The translations under genes and the position numbers were made by a program. This document shows, piece by piece, positions 46,614 to 56,239 of a stretch of 64,000 nt of DNA. The stretch is from Pegethrix bostrychoides GSE-TBD4-15B (lineage in GTDB: Bacteria > Cyanobacteriota > Cyanobacteriia > Elainellales > Elainellaceae). Below the pieces are notes generated by a model, which worked only from the letters and a program-made list of their open reading frames with translations, was not told where the DNA came from and made no database searches. The stretch lies in assembly GCA_019359155.1 (NCBI GenBank), contig JAHHHV010000091.1, positions 83,160 through 147,159 on the forward strand. The letters are read 5' to 3'. Positions within the stretch are counted from its first letter, which is position 1, and each line of letters opens with the position of its first letter.

Positions 46614-48542
46614 ATGAGCGATCCGATTCTGACCATCCGCGATCTCAAGATTCAGTTTCAAACGGCTGATCTGCCGCTCAAAGCCGTAGATGGACTTTCA
46701 ATTGAGCTAGAGCGCGGGCAGACGATCGGCATCGTCGGAGAATCTGGGTCGGGCAAATCGGTGACGGCGCTTTCGGTAATGGGGCTAATTCCCCATCCGC
46801 CGGGGCAGATCACTGGCGGCGAGATCTGGTTTCGCGAATCTGCTGAAGTGCAACCTGTCAATTTGCTAAGTCTCTCCCGCGAGCAGCTCCGACAGTATCG
46901 CGGCGGTAAAATCTCGATGATTTTCCAAGAGCCAATGACTTCGCTCAACCCGGTCTATAGCTGCGGCTATCAGATCGTGGAGGCGATTCAGCAGCACTGC
47001 CCCGATCTGCCGTTGGTGGAAGCGCGGCGGCAGGCGATTAATCTGATGCAGGAAGTGAAGCTGCTGCCGGACGACCGCGAGCTATTGGGTCAGTGCCTCG
47101 CCGAGTGGCAGCAGCTGCATCCCAACGAAACTCTGCCGAACCGGCTTTTAGTGCAGCAGATCAACCTGCAAAAACAGGCAATGTTTGACCGCTACCCGCA
47201 CCAGCTCTCCGGCGGCCAGATCCAGCGGGTAATGATTGCGATGGCGATCTGCTGCAACCCATCGCTGCTAATTGCCGACGAACCCACGACCGCACTGGAT
47301 GTTACTGTGCAGGCGCGGACGCTGGATCTGCTGCGTGAGCTGCGCGACCGACGCGGCATGTCGATACTGTTTATCACCCACGACTTAGGCATCATGGCCG
47401 AAATTGCCGATCGGGTGGCGGTGATGTATCGCGGCAGGCTAGTCGAATGCGGCTCGGTGCTGCAAATTTTTTCAGACCCCCAGCATCCCTATACCAAAGG
47501 CTTGCTCGCCTGTCGCCCACAGCTGGATCGGCGGATGCAGCTCCTACCCACGGTGGCCGATTTTATGGAGGTGACGCTGGATCCAGACGGCGAGCCGCTG
47601 ATTCAGGAAAAGCCGCTCAGCGTCGAGCAGGCAATCCGGCTGAAGGCGCAGATTGGCAGCGATGAGTCCGATCGGCGCTGTCAGGACTTGATGCAGCAAC
47701 CACCGCTGCTGGCCGTCGAAAATTTGCAGGTGGGCTTTCCAGTCAGAGGGATGTTTGGCGGCAGGCAGCGCTATGCGATGGCGGTCAATGGGGTGAGCTT
47801 TCAGGTGTTTCCGGGCGAGACGCTGGGCTTGGTGGGCGAGTCGGGTTGTGGCAAAAGCACGCTGGCACGGACTCTGCTGCGGTTGATCAAGCCAATCAGC
47901 GGCCAAATCCATTTTGACGGCAAAGACGTGACGCGGCTCAACCCGCGTCAGCTTCAAGCTTTACGGCGCGATATTCAAATTATCTTTCAAGATCCGTTCA
48001 GCTCGCTCGATCCGCGGATTGCGATTGGCGAAGCGGTAATGGAGCCTTTAAAGATTCACGGCAGCAGCGTCAAAGACGGCAGAACCGGGCGCGAGCGGCG
48101 GCAGCGCATGTCGTATTTGCTGGATCGCGTTGGCATCGACCCGGGCTGTAGTGGTCGGTTTCCTCATGAATTTTCGGGCGGGCAGCGGCAGCGGATCTGC
48201 ATTGCGCGGGCGCTGGCGCTAAACCCCAAGTTTATTATCTGCGATGAGTCGGTCTCGGCGCTGGATGTCTCGGTGCAGGCGCAGGTTTTAAATCTGCTCA
48301 AAGAGCTTCAGCGCGAGTTCAACCTCACCTACATTTTCATTTCGCACGATCTGAGCGTGGTCAAATTCATGAGCGACCGGATCATGGTGATGAACGCCGG
48401 AAAAATTGCCGAAATTGGCATGGCTGAGCAGATTTACCGCGCCCCCCAGCAGGCTTACACCCGCCAGCTCATTGCCGCCGTCCCCACGGGCAACCTAGAA
48501 GCAATTCGCCAGCGGCAGCTTCAGCGCGGTGCGGTGAGTTAA
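46614..48542 (+). CDS. Fused double ATPase of a peptide/nickel-type ABC importer (DppD-DppF type)
   Basis: About 642 residues (ATG at 46614 gives [11 protein letters not shown]; an in-frame ATG at 46587 adds 9). Two full ABC ATPase domains: the first has [16 protein letters not shown] and [10 protein letters not shown], with an insertion of about 35 residues before the signature; the second has [16 protein letters not shown] and CDESVSALD. Each has the oligopeptide-type end ([10 protein letters not shown] and [10 protein letters not shown]). This arrangement is the GsiA/YejF type that powers peptide or glutathione import. No permease or binding protein genes are adjacent, so the partners must be elsewhere. 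Confidence 0.92.
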   Translation: MSDPILTIRDLKIQFQTADLPLKAVDGLSIELERGQTIGIVGESGSGKSVTALSVMGLIPHPPGQITGGEIWFRESAEVQPVNLLSLSREQLRQYRGGKISMIFQEPMTSLNPVYSCGYQIVEAIQQHCPDLPLVEARRQAINLMQEVKLLPDDRELLGQCLAEWQQLHPNETLPNRLLVQQINLQKQAMFDRYPHQLSGGQIQRVMIAMAICCNPSLLIADEPTTALDVTVQARTLDLLRELRDRRGMSILFITHDLGIMAEIADRVAVMYRGRLVECGSVLQIFSDPQHPYTKGLLACRPQLDRRMQLLPTVADFMEVTLDPDGEPLIQEKPLSVEQAIRLKAQIGSDESDRRCQDLMQQPPLLAVENLQVGFPVRGMFGGRQRYAMAVNGVSFQVFPGETLGLVGESGCGKSTLARTLLRLIKPISGQIHFDGKDVTRLNPRQLQALRRDIQIIFQDPFSSLDPRIAIGEAVMEPLKIHGSSVKDGRTGRERRQRMSYLLDRVGIDPGCSGRFPHEFSGGQRQRICIARALALNPKFIICDESVSALDVSVQAQVLNLLKELQREFNLTYIFISHDLSVVKFMSDRIMVMNAGKIAEIGMAEQIYRAPQQAYTRQLIAAVPTGNLEAIRQRQLQRGAVS

Positions 48543-48593
48543 GCCGGTGAGTTAGCCCCCAGCAACCCGATTGGGCATCCTCAGACCTAGAGA

Positions 48594-48615
48594 AACAATT
48601 GGGTAACAATTGGGT
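48594..48615. repeat. Exact 11-bp tandem duplication
   Basis: aacaattgggt at 48594-48604 and again at 48605-48615, directly before the start of the next gene. Confidence 0.92.
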
Positions 48616-48620
48616 TGAGC

Positions 48621-49109
48621 ATGACACGGTTTGCCATCGGTTTAATTGGGCTGGGATTTGCCATTGTTGGGGCAACCTTCATTCCAGCAGGCTTACCGCG
48701 AACTCGGACGCTGAGCTGTCAGCGCTTAGAGCCTCAGATGATCAACTGTCAGGAAACCGGCAAGCTGGCGGGCTGGACGATGCGAACCAATACTCTCACC
48801 CGCCTCAAGACGATTCAGCTCGCGTCCAAGACAGTTGCAACTGTAGATAGCGACTTTACCGTCTATCAGGTTCAGCTGTTGGGGAGGCAAGGCACAATAG
48901 CGCTGAATCATAGTTCTCCAGAAGCCGCAGCCGATTTGGCCGCGAAGCTAGAGCAGTTTGTTGCGACTCCCACAGCATCCTCTTTCAGAGTTCAGAGCGG
49001 TTTGCGCTCATGGCTGCATGTTCTCGTTGGCGGACTTGCGGTTACAGGTGGACTAACTGTCGCGATTGCCGCCCTCAAATCAGCTCTCAGGAAAAGGAAA
49101 GTTAGTTGA
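48621..49109 (+). CDS. Small two-helix membrane protein, unknown
   Basis: A 162-residue protein from the ATG at 48621. A hydrophobic N-terminal helix (about 4-22, FAIGLIGLGFAIVGATFI) and a second near the C-terminus (about 132-152) flank an extracytoplasmic region with two Cys (LSCQRLEPQMINCQ). It ends in a basic tail (LRKRKVS). No family recognised. Its end overlaps the end of the convergent K+ channel gene by 8 bp (49102-49109). Confidence 0.65.
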   Translation: MTRFAIGLIGLGFAIVGATFIPAGLPRTRTLSCQRLEPQMINCQETGKLAGWTMRTNTLTRLKTIQLASKTVATVDSDFTVYQVQLLGRQGTIALNHSSPEAAADLAAKLEQFVATPTASSFRVQSGLRSWLHVLVGGLAVTGGLTVAIAALKSALRKRKVS

Positions 49110-49956
49110 GCGAGTCGGGTGTCTGACTAGTTGGCAGCTCGCAGGACAGACCGACTTTCGCCAGCGAGTAGCCGCAGATTTTGCAGTAGCGGGCATCTGC
49201 ATCATGAGTCTCCTGTCCGCAGTTGGTGCAGAGCGTTTCAACCTGCTTGGAAGTCTTGACAAGCTGCTTAATCAAATCGCCTACCTGCCAGGGAATCAGC
49301 GCAATCCCGCTCAGGATCATCAGCACGGCCAGCAGCCGCCCCACCTGAGAAATCGGCGTAATGTCGCCGTAGCCCACGGTCGTCATAGTGGCCACCGAAA
49401 AATATACCGCATCCAAAAATGTGCTGAACTCCTCGGCGTTAATTGAATGCTCAACCTGATAGATCAAGCCCGAATAGACAAAAATAATTGTGAACAGCGT
49501 GAACAAGATGCGGGCGAAAATGGCGCTGTCCTGCCGAGTTAAGTAGCCAAATACCGTTCTGCCTTCAAAAAACCGAATCAGCCGCAGCACTCGAAACCAG
49601 CGCAGAATCCGGATATAGCGAATATCCAGCGCCGTGAAGATCAGCGGCAGAATCACTACCAAATCAATCAGCGAATACAGGTTGAAAAAATAGCGCAGTG
49701 GCCGCTCAGCGCTCCAGAGCCGCAGCAGATACTCAACCGTAAACAGCAGTAAAATTAGGTTGTTCACCACCCCCAGCACCGCCCGCACCGAATCCGGCAG
49801 CGGATAGGTATCGGCCACAAAAAATGCTAGCGACAGCAGCACCAAGCCGGTAATCACCAGATTGATCGCTTTGCCAAGCGGCGTTTGGATATCGTCAAAG
49901 TAAAACCTGACTTTGCCCTGCCAGCTTTGGATTGTTTTGCTGATTTCTAACATCAA
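49102..49956 (-). CDS. Voltage-gated-type potassium channel with a C-terminal zinc ribbon
   Basis: A 284-residue channel with six membrane helices. The S4 voltage sensor IRYIRILRWFRVLRLIRFF has six Arg at every third position (113-128). The selectivity filter is TVGYGD (193-198) in a Kv-like pore. The C-terminal cytoplasmic part carries C243xxC246 ... C258xxC261 (CTNCGQE ... YCKICGY), a zinc ribbon. The zinc ribbon is not part of a standard Kv channel and may sense metal or bind a partner. Its ATG overlaps the stop of the VOC gene by four bases (49953-49956), so the two are translated together. Confidence 0.9.
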   Translation of the reverse strand: MMLEISKTIQSWQGKVRFYFDDIQTPLGKAINLVITGLVLLSLAFFVADTYPLPDSVRAVLGVVNNLILLLFTVEYLLRLWSAERPLRYFFNLYSLIDLVVILPLIFTALDIRYIRILRWFRVLRLIRFFEGRTVFGYLTRQDSAIFARILFTLFTIIFVYSGLIYQVEHSINAEEFSTFLDAVYFSVATMTTVGYGDITPISQVGRLLAVLMILSGIALIPWQVGDLIKQLVKTSKQVETLCTNCGQETHDADARYCKICGYSLAKVGLSCELPTSQTPDSLN

Positions 49957-50384
49957 GCTCGATCACCAATCTGGGCAAACTCTGCCGCCCCAAAAATTGC
50001 CTCAGCCTGGGCGTAAAACTTAAACTCCATCAGGTTAGAAAACGGATCTTGCAGAAAGAACGTGCGGTGCTCCAAGGGCGACCCCGGAAAGCGATGCTTC
50101 GGCTGCTGATAAAACGCCAAGCCCTGCCGCTGCGCCCGCTCTAGCAAAGCCTCCCAGTCCGATTCCGCCGTAAACACTAGCCCAAAATGGCGCGGATAGA
50201 TACCTGTTTGGGGAATTGCTGGCTCGTCGGTCAGATGCGCCACGAGCTGATGGCCGTAGAGATTCAAAATCATGGAGCTAGCGTTCTCGCGCCCGACTTT
50301 GCAGCCCAAGCCCTCGGCATAGTAGGCTTTCGCTTCAGCAATGTTGGTGACGGGAAACGCCAGATGAAAGATAGTTGGGGACAT
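49953..50384 (-). CDS. VOC-family (glyoxalase-like) protein
   Basis: A 143-residue protein with two beta-alpha-beta-beta-beta modules. IFHLAFPVTNIAEAKAYYAEGLGCKVGRE is the first half and RHFGLVFTAESDWEALLERAQRQGL with HRTFFLQDPFSNLMEFKFYAQAEA the second, including the metal-binding His and Glu positions of the superfamily. It may be a dioxygenase or isomerase; the substrate is unknown. It is translationally coupled with the K+ channel gene. Plain ATG start. Confidence 0.82.
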   Translation of the reverse strand: MSPTIFHLAFPVTNIAEAKAYYAEGLGCKVGRENASSMILNLYGHQLVAHLTDEPAIPQTGIYPRHFGLVFTAESDWEALLERAQRQGLAFYQQPKHRFPGSPLEHRTFFLQDPFSNLMEFKFYAQAEAIFGAAEFAQIGDRA

Positions 50385-50467
50385 GAAAGCTCAGAGTGAA
50401 AGGCCGTTATTCTAGAGTATCGATCTAGCTGCAACACTGCCGTTCGAGGCTAACTTTCTGGGGGCAA

Positions 50468-51049
50468 TCACCCCTTAGTTAAAACAAACAAGCTGCCCTC
50501 ATTGCCCCGACCAATCCGTAAATCGTCGTCGAGATACGTTACCTCCAGCCAGCCTTTCTGCTCGCGCGCCGTGATGTTGAAGTCAATTGCCGTAAACTTT
50601 TTACCCGCCTCTAGCTGAGCGATAAAATGCTGCGCCGAGCGATAGTCCATCAGCCGCTGCAAGCCGATAATCGAGCGCTCAAACCGAACATTCACCCGCT
50701 GCTGGCTGACCGGCTCAAATTTGGCCGCGACGCTGACTGTGCCCTCCAGGTAGGGCAGGCCATAGACTTCGGCAATATTGTAAATCGTCGCGCTGTGGAT
50801 CTCTATATATTGATAAATCTGCCCTAGCTTTAGCAGCGGTACTTGGTCAATTCTCAGCAGGTCGCGGCTGGTAGTGTAAAGCAAGCGCCAGAGCCCGCCC
50901 AGCTTGTCTGAGGTCAAGGGCTCTGGCGTCGGGTTGCGCTCCTCTAGCTGAGCCACGGCGGCCAGCACAGCCTGATTATCAGTGGGGCTGGCGAGCAGGC
51001 CACGATTTTTGCCTGCGATCACTCCGAGCAGGGCTGATTTTCCAAGCAT
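50468..51049 (-). CDS. PAP/fibrillin-family protein
   Basis: About 193 residues from the ATG at 51049, which has TGAGG upstream; the open frame to 51145 is not supported by the family start. KLGGLWRLLYTTSRDLLRIDQVPLLKLGQIYQYI and LEVTYLDDDLRIGRGNEGSLFVLTKG are the plastid-lipid-associated/fibrillin signatures. In plastids these lipocalin-like proteins sit on plastoglobules and thylakoids and bind lipids or isoprenoid quinones. In cyanobacteria they help photosystem stability under light stress. Confidence 0.9.
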   Translation of the reverse strand: MLGKSALLGVIAGKNRGLLASPTDNQAVLAAVAQLEERNPTPEPLTSDKLGGLWRLLYTTSRDLLRIDQVPLLKLGQIYQYIEIHSATIYNIAEVYGLPYLEGTVSVAAKFEPVSQQRVNVRFERSIIGLQRLMDYRSAQHFIAQLEAGKKFTAIDFNITAREQKGWLEVTYLDDDLRIGRGNEGSLFVLTKG

Positions 51050-51200
51050 GATTTTAGCCTCATGAGTATAGGGAGTAGGTCTATGAATAAGTCTATGGAT
51101 AGACAGGGGCAGACTCGCTGATCTATGGCGAGCCTTGGTTGACATCGATTAAAATTTAAGCTAATAATAATCACTCACGCTACGAGCATAATTGACCCGC

Positions 51201-51440
51201 ATGATCAATAATCCTGCACTGCACGAAGTTCCGCGCTCCCGTCCCGCCTCACCCATTCCGCTCCAGCGCGATGCCTCGATCTTAGACTGGCTAGAAGGCA
51301 CCGGACGCTTGTTAGCTCGTGAAGTCGCCGAGCCTGACTATCGCGGCGCTGAAGAAGAGATCAACGAGCTGATGTCGGGCGAAGACAACTCCTTTGAAAC
51401 TGATGATGACGATGATAACGCCATGCAGCTTGACGACTAA
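51201..51440 (+). CDS. DUF3134 small protein
   Basis: A 79-residue protein. ILDWLEGTGRLLAREV near the middle and RSRPASPIPLQRDAS before it match the cyanobacterial DUF3134 family. The C-terminus is highly acidic (SFETDDDDDNAMQLDD). Unknown function. The ATG at 51201 is preferred over a TTG at 51192. Confidence 0.82.
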   Translation: MINNPALHEVPRSRPASPIPLQRDASILDWLEGTGRLLAREVAEPDYRGAEEEINELMSGEDNSFETDDDDDNAMQLDD

Positions 51441-51441
51441 G

Positions 51442-51465
51442 CTCAAGGCATATCTCAAGGCATAT
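51442..51465. repeat. Exact 12-bp tandem duplication
   Basis: ctcaaggcatat at 51442-51453 and 51454-51465, immediately after the DUF3134 stop. Confidence 0.92.
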
Positions 51466-51676
51466 AGGCGATTCGAGGCATCTGGCTGTGGCAACCTGCA
51501 AACCATGACAGCCTGCAAAAATTGCCAGTCTGGAATGATCCAAATTAAAAGTTTTGTGGCATGATTCCAGCACTGCTGAGCCAGGTTTCCAAAGAAATTT
51601 GGAGCAATGTTTTGATTTCCTGAAACTGTGCTGGTAGTCTTTGTATTGTGTGGTGTGGAGTGAAATCTAAAAGATA

Positions 51677-52795
51677 GTGGATGCTAAGTTAACGCCAGAC
51701 CGAAAAGCGCCGATAGATTCCCCGAAAAATATCGGATTGTCTGGTTATCGACTGTTCCTGAGTCTGGGTGCTGGATTGGGTATTGCTGCACTGCTGGCCG
51801 ACTGGTTCGCGGGTCGAGCGCTGCTTTTGAGCTGGAGCCTAACGCTACCGCTGATCGCCTCGGCGCTGGCTGCGGCTGGCTTGGGCTACTGGGTCGTGCC
51901 ACTACTGAGAAATTTGAAGGCAGGTCAGGTGATTCGCCAGGATGGGCCGCAGGCGCACCTCAAGAAGGCTGGAACGCCAACGATGGGCGGTATCTTCTTT
52001 GTGCCAGCAGCGGTGCTAATGGCTCTGCTCTGGACGGGCTTTGCGCCCAATGTCGTAGCAGTTTCGGCGCTGACGCTAGCCTATGCCGGGATTGGCTGGC
52101 TGGACGACTGGCAAATTCTGCGCCGCAAGTCAAACAAAGGCATTTCGCCTAAGCTGAAGCTGGCGCTGCAAGTGCTGTTTGGCGGCCTGTTCTGCGCTTG
52201 GCTGCTCTGGAGCCAGCCGCCTGACATCACCACGCTTGTCTTCCCGTTTGGCCTCAGCCTGTCATTGGGTCTGCTGTTCCTGCCGCTGGCTTGGTTTGCG
52301 CTGGTGGCTGAGAGCAACGCCACTAACCTGACAGATGGCCTAGACGGTCTAGCAGGCGGCACAACAGCGATTGCGCTGCTGAGTTTGGGGGCGCTGGTTG
52401 GATCAACTGCACCAGAGCTGATGGTTTTTTGTGCCTGCATGAGCGGTGGCTGTCTGGGTTTTCTAGCTCATAACCACAATCCGGCGCAGGTTTTTATGGG
52501 TGATACTGGCTCTCTGGCGCTGGGTGGCGCGCTAGCTGCTGTGGCACTGTTGACTCACTCGCTGGTTGCGCTGCTGCTGCTGAGCGGCCTATTTTTAGCT
52601 GAGACGCTCTCGGTGATTGCTCAAGTCGGCTACTACAAAGCCACCAAAGACGCGAACGGCATTGGCAAGCGCTTGTTCAAAATGGCTCCGCTGCACCATC
52701 ACCTAGAGTTGACGGGCTGGTCAGAAACGCTGGTCGTCTCGCGGTTTTATCTGATTGCAGCTGCCTTAGCCGCTAGCTGTCTCTGGCTCTACTAA
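51677..52795 (+). CDS. mraY: Phospho-N-acetylmuramoyl-pentapeptide transferase
   Basis: A 372-residue membrane enzyme (about ten helices) that transfers phospho-MurNAc-pentapeptide to undecaprenyl phosphate, making lipid I of peptidoglycan. The conserved loops are present: KKAGTPTMGGI, NATNLTDGLDGLAGG with the catalytic Asp, FMGDTGSLALGG and APLHHHLELTGWSE with the triple His. The start is GTG at 51677. It is not in a mur cluster here, as is common in cyanobacteria. Confidence 0.96.
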   Translation: MDAKLTPDRKAPIDSPKNIGLSGYRLFLSLGAGLGIAALLADWFAGRALLLSWSLTLPLIASALAAAGLGYWVVPLLRNLKAGQVIRQDGPQAHLKKAGTPTMGGIFFVPAAVLMALLWTGFAPNVVAVSALTLAYAGIGWLDDWQILRRKSNKGISPKLKLALQVLFGGLFCAWLLWSQPPDITTLVFPFGLSLSLGLLFLPLAWFALVAESNATNLTDGLDGLAGGTTAIALLSLGALVGSTAPELMVFCACMSGGCLGFLAHNHNPAQVFMGDTGSLALGGALAAVALLTHSLVALLLLSGLFLAETLSVIAQVGYYKATKDANGIGKRLFKMAPLHHHLELTGWSETLVVSRFYLIAAALAASCLWLY

Positions 52796-53123
52796 GCTAC
52801 TATATCGATTTTTAACTGAGTATTTTTCAACTGAGTATGGAGCGGCATGGCGAGAGCTGTGCCTTTTCTTTTGCCGCCTTTCTGCGGCCTTTCTCTAGGT
52901 CTCTCTGTGGGTCTCTCTGTGAGTCTCTCTGCGGGTCTCTTTGGCTGTATTGCTCGCCGCTATTCTCTGCTCACTATTTAAATAGCTTGACCTAGCTTGC
53001 CGCTTGGCGATAGGGTAGAAGCAGCGCAAACGTTGGCCGCTTCCAGCTCGCGGTTGCCACTCACGGTCGTCGATTCCCTTTGGCAAGATTTGCTTAAGCA
53101 GAGTGAATAGAGAGCAAAAGGGC
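52796..53123. other. Intergenic region with tandem repeats
   Basis: No gene in this 328 bp gap. It holds a duplication of aactgagta at about 52813-52836 and the four-copy array at 52898-52945. Confidence 0.6.
52898..52945. repeat. Tandem repeat, period 12, four copies
   Basis: ggtctctctgtg twice, then agtctctctgcg and ggtctctttggc, at 52898, 52910, 52922 and 52934. Confidence 0.95.
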
Positions 53124-54284
53124 ATGATATCCAAAAAACTGCTGATGTTTGGGGTTTTACTGCTGTCGGCATCCGGACTTGGTGGAGTGGCTTGGGCTGA
53201 GATCAGCCGGGATCGCTCACAGACATCTAACCATCAGCCCGACTATCAGCCTGATCCAGCTTCACGCCTGTCTTCGCTAATTTTGCCGCTGCCGCCGCTG
53301 GTGGTTCCCGATCTACTGCTGCCGCCCTATGATTTTCCGTCTTTCAGCAGCGAGCGGCTCGACCAAGAGCTACAGCTTTACCTGAAATATCTGCGGACGC
53401 AGGGCAAACCCGACATCTTAGTGATGGGCAGCTCGCGCTCGCTGCAAGGCATCGATCCAGCCGCTCTAGAAGAGGCGCTGGCGGCTCAGGGACATCCCGG
53501 CTTGAGAGTCTATAACTTTGGAATTAACGGCGCGACGGCTCAGGTGATGAATCTGCTGGTGCAGCATATTCTGACTCCAGAGCAACTGCCCAAGTTGATA
53601 ATCTGGGGCGATGGCTCCCGCGCCTTCAACAACGGACGGCCAGATCGCACCTACGACCAGATTTTATCCTCCCCTGGCTATCATCGCGTCGCGGCAGGCG
53701 AACAGCCGATCCCCGCCCGCACCTTTGCCTGGGAAATTCCCACTTTTGTCTCAACTTCTAATAAAGCGCTCTCTAGCGCTGCCCGCTCGACCCAAGCCGC
53801 GCATCCGGTCAACTCTGATCTAACGGTGCAGGGCTTTGAGAAAATTACGGAAGAATATGATCCAAACCGCTACTACCAGCGGTTTCCCTACGTGCCGGGA
53901 CAGTTTGACGCTGACTATCGCGCCTTTAACCTGCGCGGTGAGCAGGCTGAGGCAACAACAGAGCTAGCGCGATTTGCGCGGGCAGAAGGAATCACCCTGG
54001 TCGTGGTGAATCTGCCGCTCTCCAGAGACTATCTAGATGCTGTGCGCCGAGACTATGAGCGTCAGTTTCAGCAGCATATGTGGCAGCTGGCACGGCAAGA
54101 GCAATTTATGTTTCGCAACCTTAGCCAGCAGCCAGAGCTGATGAACAACAGCTATTTTGCTGACCCGAGCCATATCAACTACAAAGGGGCGCGCGCCATA
54201 GCGTTTCAGCTAGCCGCCGACTCAACGATTCCCTGGCGAGTGGCTCGACCCGTCTCAAACTCCACTGCTGGAGCGGTAGACTAG
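53124..54284 (+). CDS. DUF1574 SGNH-hydrolase-like exported protein
   Basis: About 386 residues from the ATG at 53124. One N-terminal hydrophobic segment (KKLLMFGVLLLSASGLGGVAWA) is a signal peptide or anchor. The domain has ILVMGSSRSLQGIDP with the GxS motif, VYNFGINGATAQVM and DPSHINYKGARAIA with the Asp-x-x-His pair, as in SGNH/DUF1574 proteins. Related proteins modify exopolysaccharide, for example by acetylation or deacetylation. Role here is inferred as envelope polysaccharide maturation. No operon partner. Confidence 0.85.
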   Translation: MISKKLLMFGVLLLSASGLGGVAWAEISRDRSQTSNHQPDYQPDPASRLSSLILPLPPLVVPDLLLPPYDFPSFSSERLDQELQLYLKYLRTQGKPDILVMGSSRSLQGIDPAALEEALAAQGHPGLRVYNFGINGATAQVMNLLVQHILTPEQLPKLIIWGDGSRAFNNGRPDRTYDQILSSPGYHRVAAGEQPIPARTFAWEIPTFVSTSNKALSSAARSTQAAHPVNSDLTVQGFEKITEEYDPNRYYQRFPYVPGQFDADYRAFNLRGEQAEATTELARFARAEGITLVVVNLPLSRDYLDAVRRDYERQFQQHMWQLARQEQFMFRNLSQQPELMNNSYFADPSHINYKGARAIAFQLAADSTIPWRVARPVSNSTAGAVD

Positions 54285-54333
54285 GAGGATCGGGCTTTGT
54301 TTTGACTGACCGCCCAGCCTACCTTCTGCGCTT

Positions 54334-54729
54334 ATGCTAATTACAATCCAATCTGACTCATCCGAACTAGCCGCCATCGACCGCGAGTTGTCCAATCGCT
54401 TCATCGATCTCGATCCAGCCGGATATTTCGTGATCTATCTAGACCGCGAAGCGAAGCTAATCTGCGCCAAGCACTACACCAATGTGATCAACGACAGCGG
54501 CATTGCCTGCGACCCAGAAACCGGCAAGCCCCTGCCCTGTAGCCCTAAACTAGAGCGCCAGCCCGCCGCGATCTATACAGGCCGCACTGCCAAAGAGATC
54601 TGCGTCAATATTTTTGAGGCCAGTCAACCCTGTCCGCTGAGCTACCTCGACCATGCCGCCTATCTGGGACGCGAGTTTGTGCGAGCAGAGCTAGCTCTGC
54701 TGAGCGGTCAGGACTACTGGCAGGATTAG
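54334..54729 (+). CDS. DUF4346 protein
   Basis: A 131-residue soluble protein. FIDLDPAGYFVIYLDREAKLI, CDPETGKPLPCSPK and YTGRTAKEICVNIF match DUF4346, a cyanobacterial family sometimes fused to tetrahydromethanopterin methyltransferase subunit A-like domains. Function unknown. glpK starts one base after its stop, so the two are cotranscribed. Confidence 0.85.
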   Translation: MLITIQSDSSELAAIDRELSNRFIDLDPAGYFVIYLDREAKLICAKHYTNVINDSGIACDPETGKPLPCSPKLERQPAAIYTGRTAKEICVNIFEASQPCPLSYLDHAAYLGREFVRAELALLSGQDYWQD

Positions 54730-54730
54730 G

Positions 54731-56239
54731 ATGGCACCCGCTCAGCCCACTTATGTGCTGGCGCTCGACCTGGGCACGACGGGCAACCGCGTCATTTTGT
54801 TTGACGCAGAGGGTAAAATTGCCGTTCAGGCTTATCGCGAGCTGACGCAGCACTATCCGCAGCCCGGTTGGCTAGAGCATGATCCGCGCCAGATTTGGCA
54901 GGATACGGTTTGGGCAATTCAGACGGTGATGGCTAAGTCTCAAGTTTCAACTCGGCAGATTGCTGCGATTGGGATTGCCGTCCAGCGCGAAACCTGTCTG
55001 CTCTGGGACAAAACCACCGGACAGCCCCTGCACAATGCCATTGTCTGGCAAGACCGCCGCACGACTGATCTCTGTCAGGCATTAGCGGGAGACGCGGCTG
55101 AAATCTTCCACCGTAGCGGGCTGACTCTAGACGCCTACTTTTCAGCCACCAAGCTGCGCTGGCTGCTGAATCGAGTCGAAGCTGGCCTAACTGATGCAGC
55201 CAACCCAGAGAACATCTTGGCAGGCACCATTGACAGCTGGATTCTTTGGAAGCTGACGGGCGGCATTCACGCCACAGATCACAGCAACGCCAGCCGCACT
55301 ATGCTGATGAATCTGGCCAACCTGGAATGGGACAACTGGCTCAGCGAACATTTGCGCGTGCCGCTGTCGCTGCTACCCGCAATCCAGCCCAGCCTCGGCT
55401 ACTTTGGCGAAACGCAGCTGGATTTTTTGGAGACTCAGATTCCAATTATGGCCATATTGGGTGACCAGCAGGCCGCGCTATTTGCTCAGGGCTGCGACCG
55501 TCCTGGCTTGCTGAAATGCACCTACGGCACGGGCTGCTTTCTGGTGGCGCATACAGGCAACGAAATTGCCCGCTCGCAGCATCAGCTGCTCTCTACTGTG
55601 GCCTGGACATCAGCTCAATCTAAGCCGGGCTACGCGCTTGAAGGCAGCATGTTCACTACCGGAGCCTGCATCCAGTGGCTGCGGGACGGCCTCCAGATTA
55701 TCACCACCGCTGCCGACACTGGCGCAATGGCGGCTCAGGTTGCCAATAGCGGTGGCGTTTATTTTGTCCCAGCCCTCAGTGGGTTAGGTGCGCCTCACTG
55801 GGATATGGGCGCAAGGGGCGCGTTTTTTGGCCTGACGGGGGGCAGCAACCAAGCGCATCTGGTAAGAGCAGTGCTGGAATCAATTGCCTACCAGGTGAAG
55901 GAAGTTGTGCAGGCGGTGCAGCGCGATATGCAGCTCGATGTAGCCAAGCTGGCCTGCCTAAGAGTAGACGGCGGAGCCTGCCAAAACGACTTTTTAATGC
56001 AGTTTCAGGCCGACGCGCTGGGAATTCCGGTCGAGCGTCCCGCCATCTTGGATGCTACGGCACAGGGGGCAGCCTTCGCGGCTGGACTGGCAGCAGGCTT
56101 CTGGCAAGACTATCCGCAGCTGGTAGCTTCTCGCACCGTCGATCGCTGCTTTTACCCCGGCGCAGGCACTGATCAGGCACAGGCGCAGTTTGCGACTTGG
56201 CAAAAGGCAGTCGAGCGATCTCGGCATTGGATAGAGTGA
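54731..56239 (+). CDS. glpK: Glycerol kinase
   Basis: A 502-residue FGGY-family kinase that makes glycerol 3-phosphate from glycerol and ATP. ALDLGTTGNRVILFD (phosphate 1), GVAVQRETCLLWD-type loop (here GIAVQRETCLLWDKTTGQP), YGTGCFLVAHTG (phosphate 2) and GLGAPHWDMGARGAFFGLTGG are diagnostic. The glycerol-binding pair is in DAYFSATKLRWLL. No uptake facilitator is adjacent. One base separates it from the DUF4346 stop. Confidence 0.95.
   Translation: MAPAQPTYVLALDLGTTGNRVILFDAEGKIAVQAYRELTQHYPQPGWLEHDPRQIWQDTVWAIQTVMAKSQVSTRQIAAIGIAVQRETCLLWDKTTGQPLHNAIVWQDRRTTDLCQALAGDAAEIFHRSGLTLDAYFSATKLRWLLNRVEAGLTDAANPENILAGTIDSWILWKLTGGIHATDHSNASRTMLMNLANLEWDNWLSEHLRVPLSLLPAIQPSLGYFGETQLDFLETQIPIMAILGDQQAALFAQGCDRPGLLKCTYGTGCFLVAHTGNEIARSQHQLLSTVAWTSAQSKPGYALEGSMFTTGACIQWLRDGLQIITTAADTGAMAAQVANSGGVYFVPALSGLGAPHWDMGARGAFFGLTGGSNQAHLVRAVLESIAYQVKEVVQAVQRDMQLDVAKLACLRVDGGACQNDFLMQFQADALGIPVERPAILDATAQGAAFAAGLAAGFWQDYPQLVASRTVDRCFYPGAGTDQAQAQFATWQKAVERSRHWIE

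Noticed and set aside
52895..53134. 79-codon minus-strand frame with RETHRETHRET
   Set aside because: It is the translation of the 12-bp repeat array at 52898-52945, not a conserved protein.
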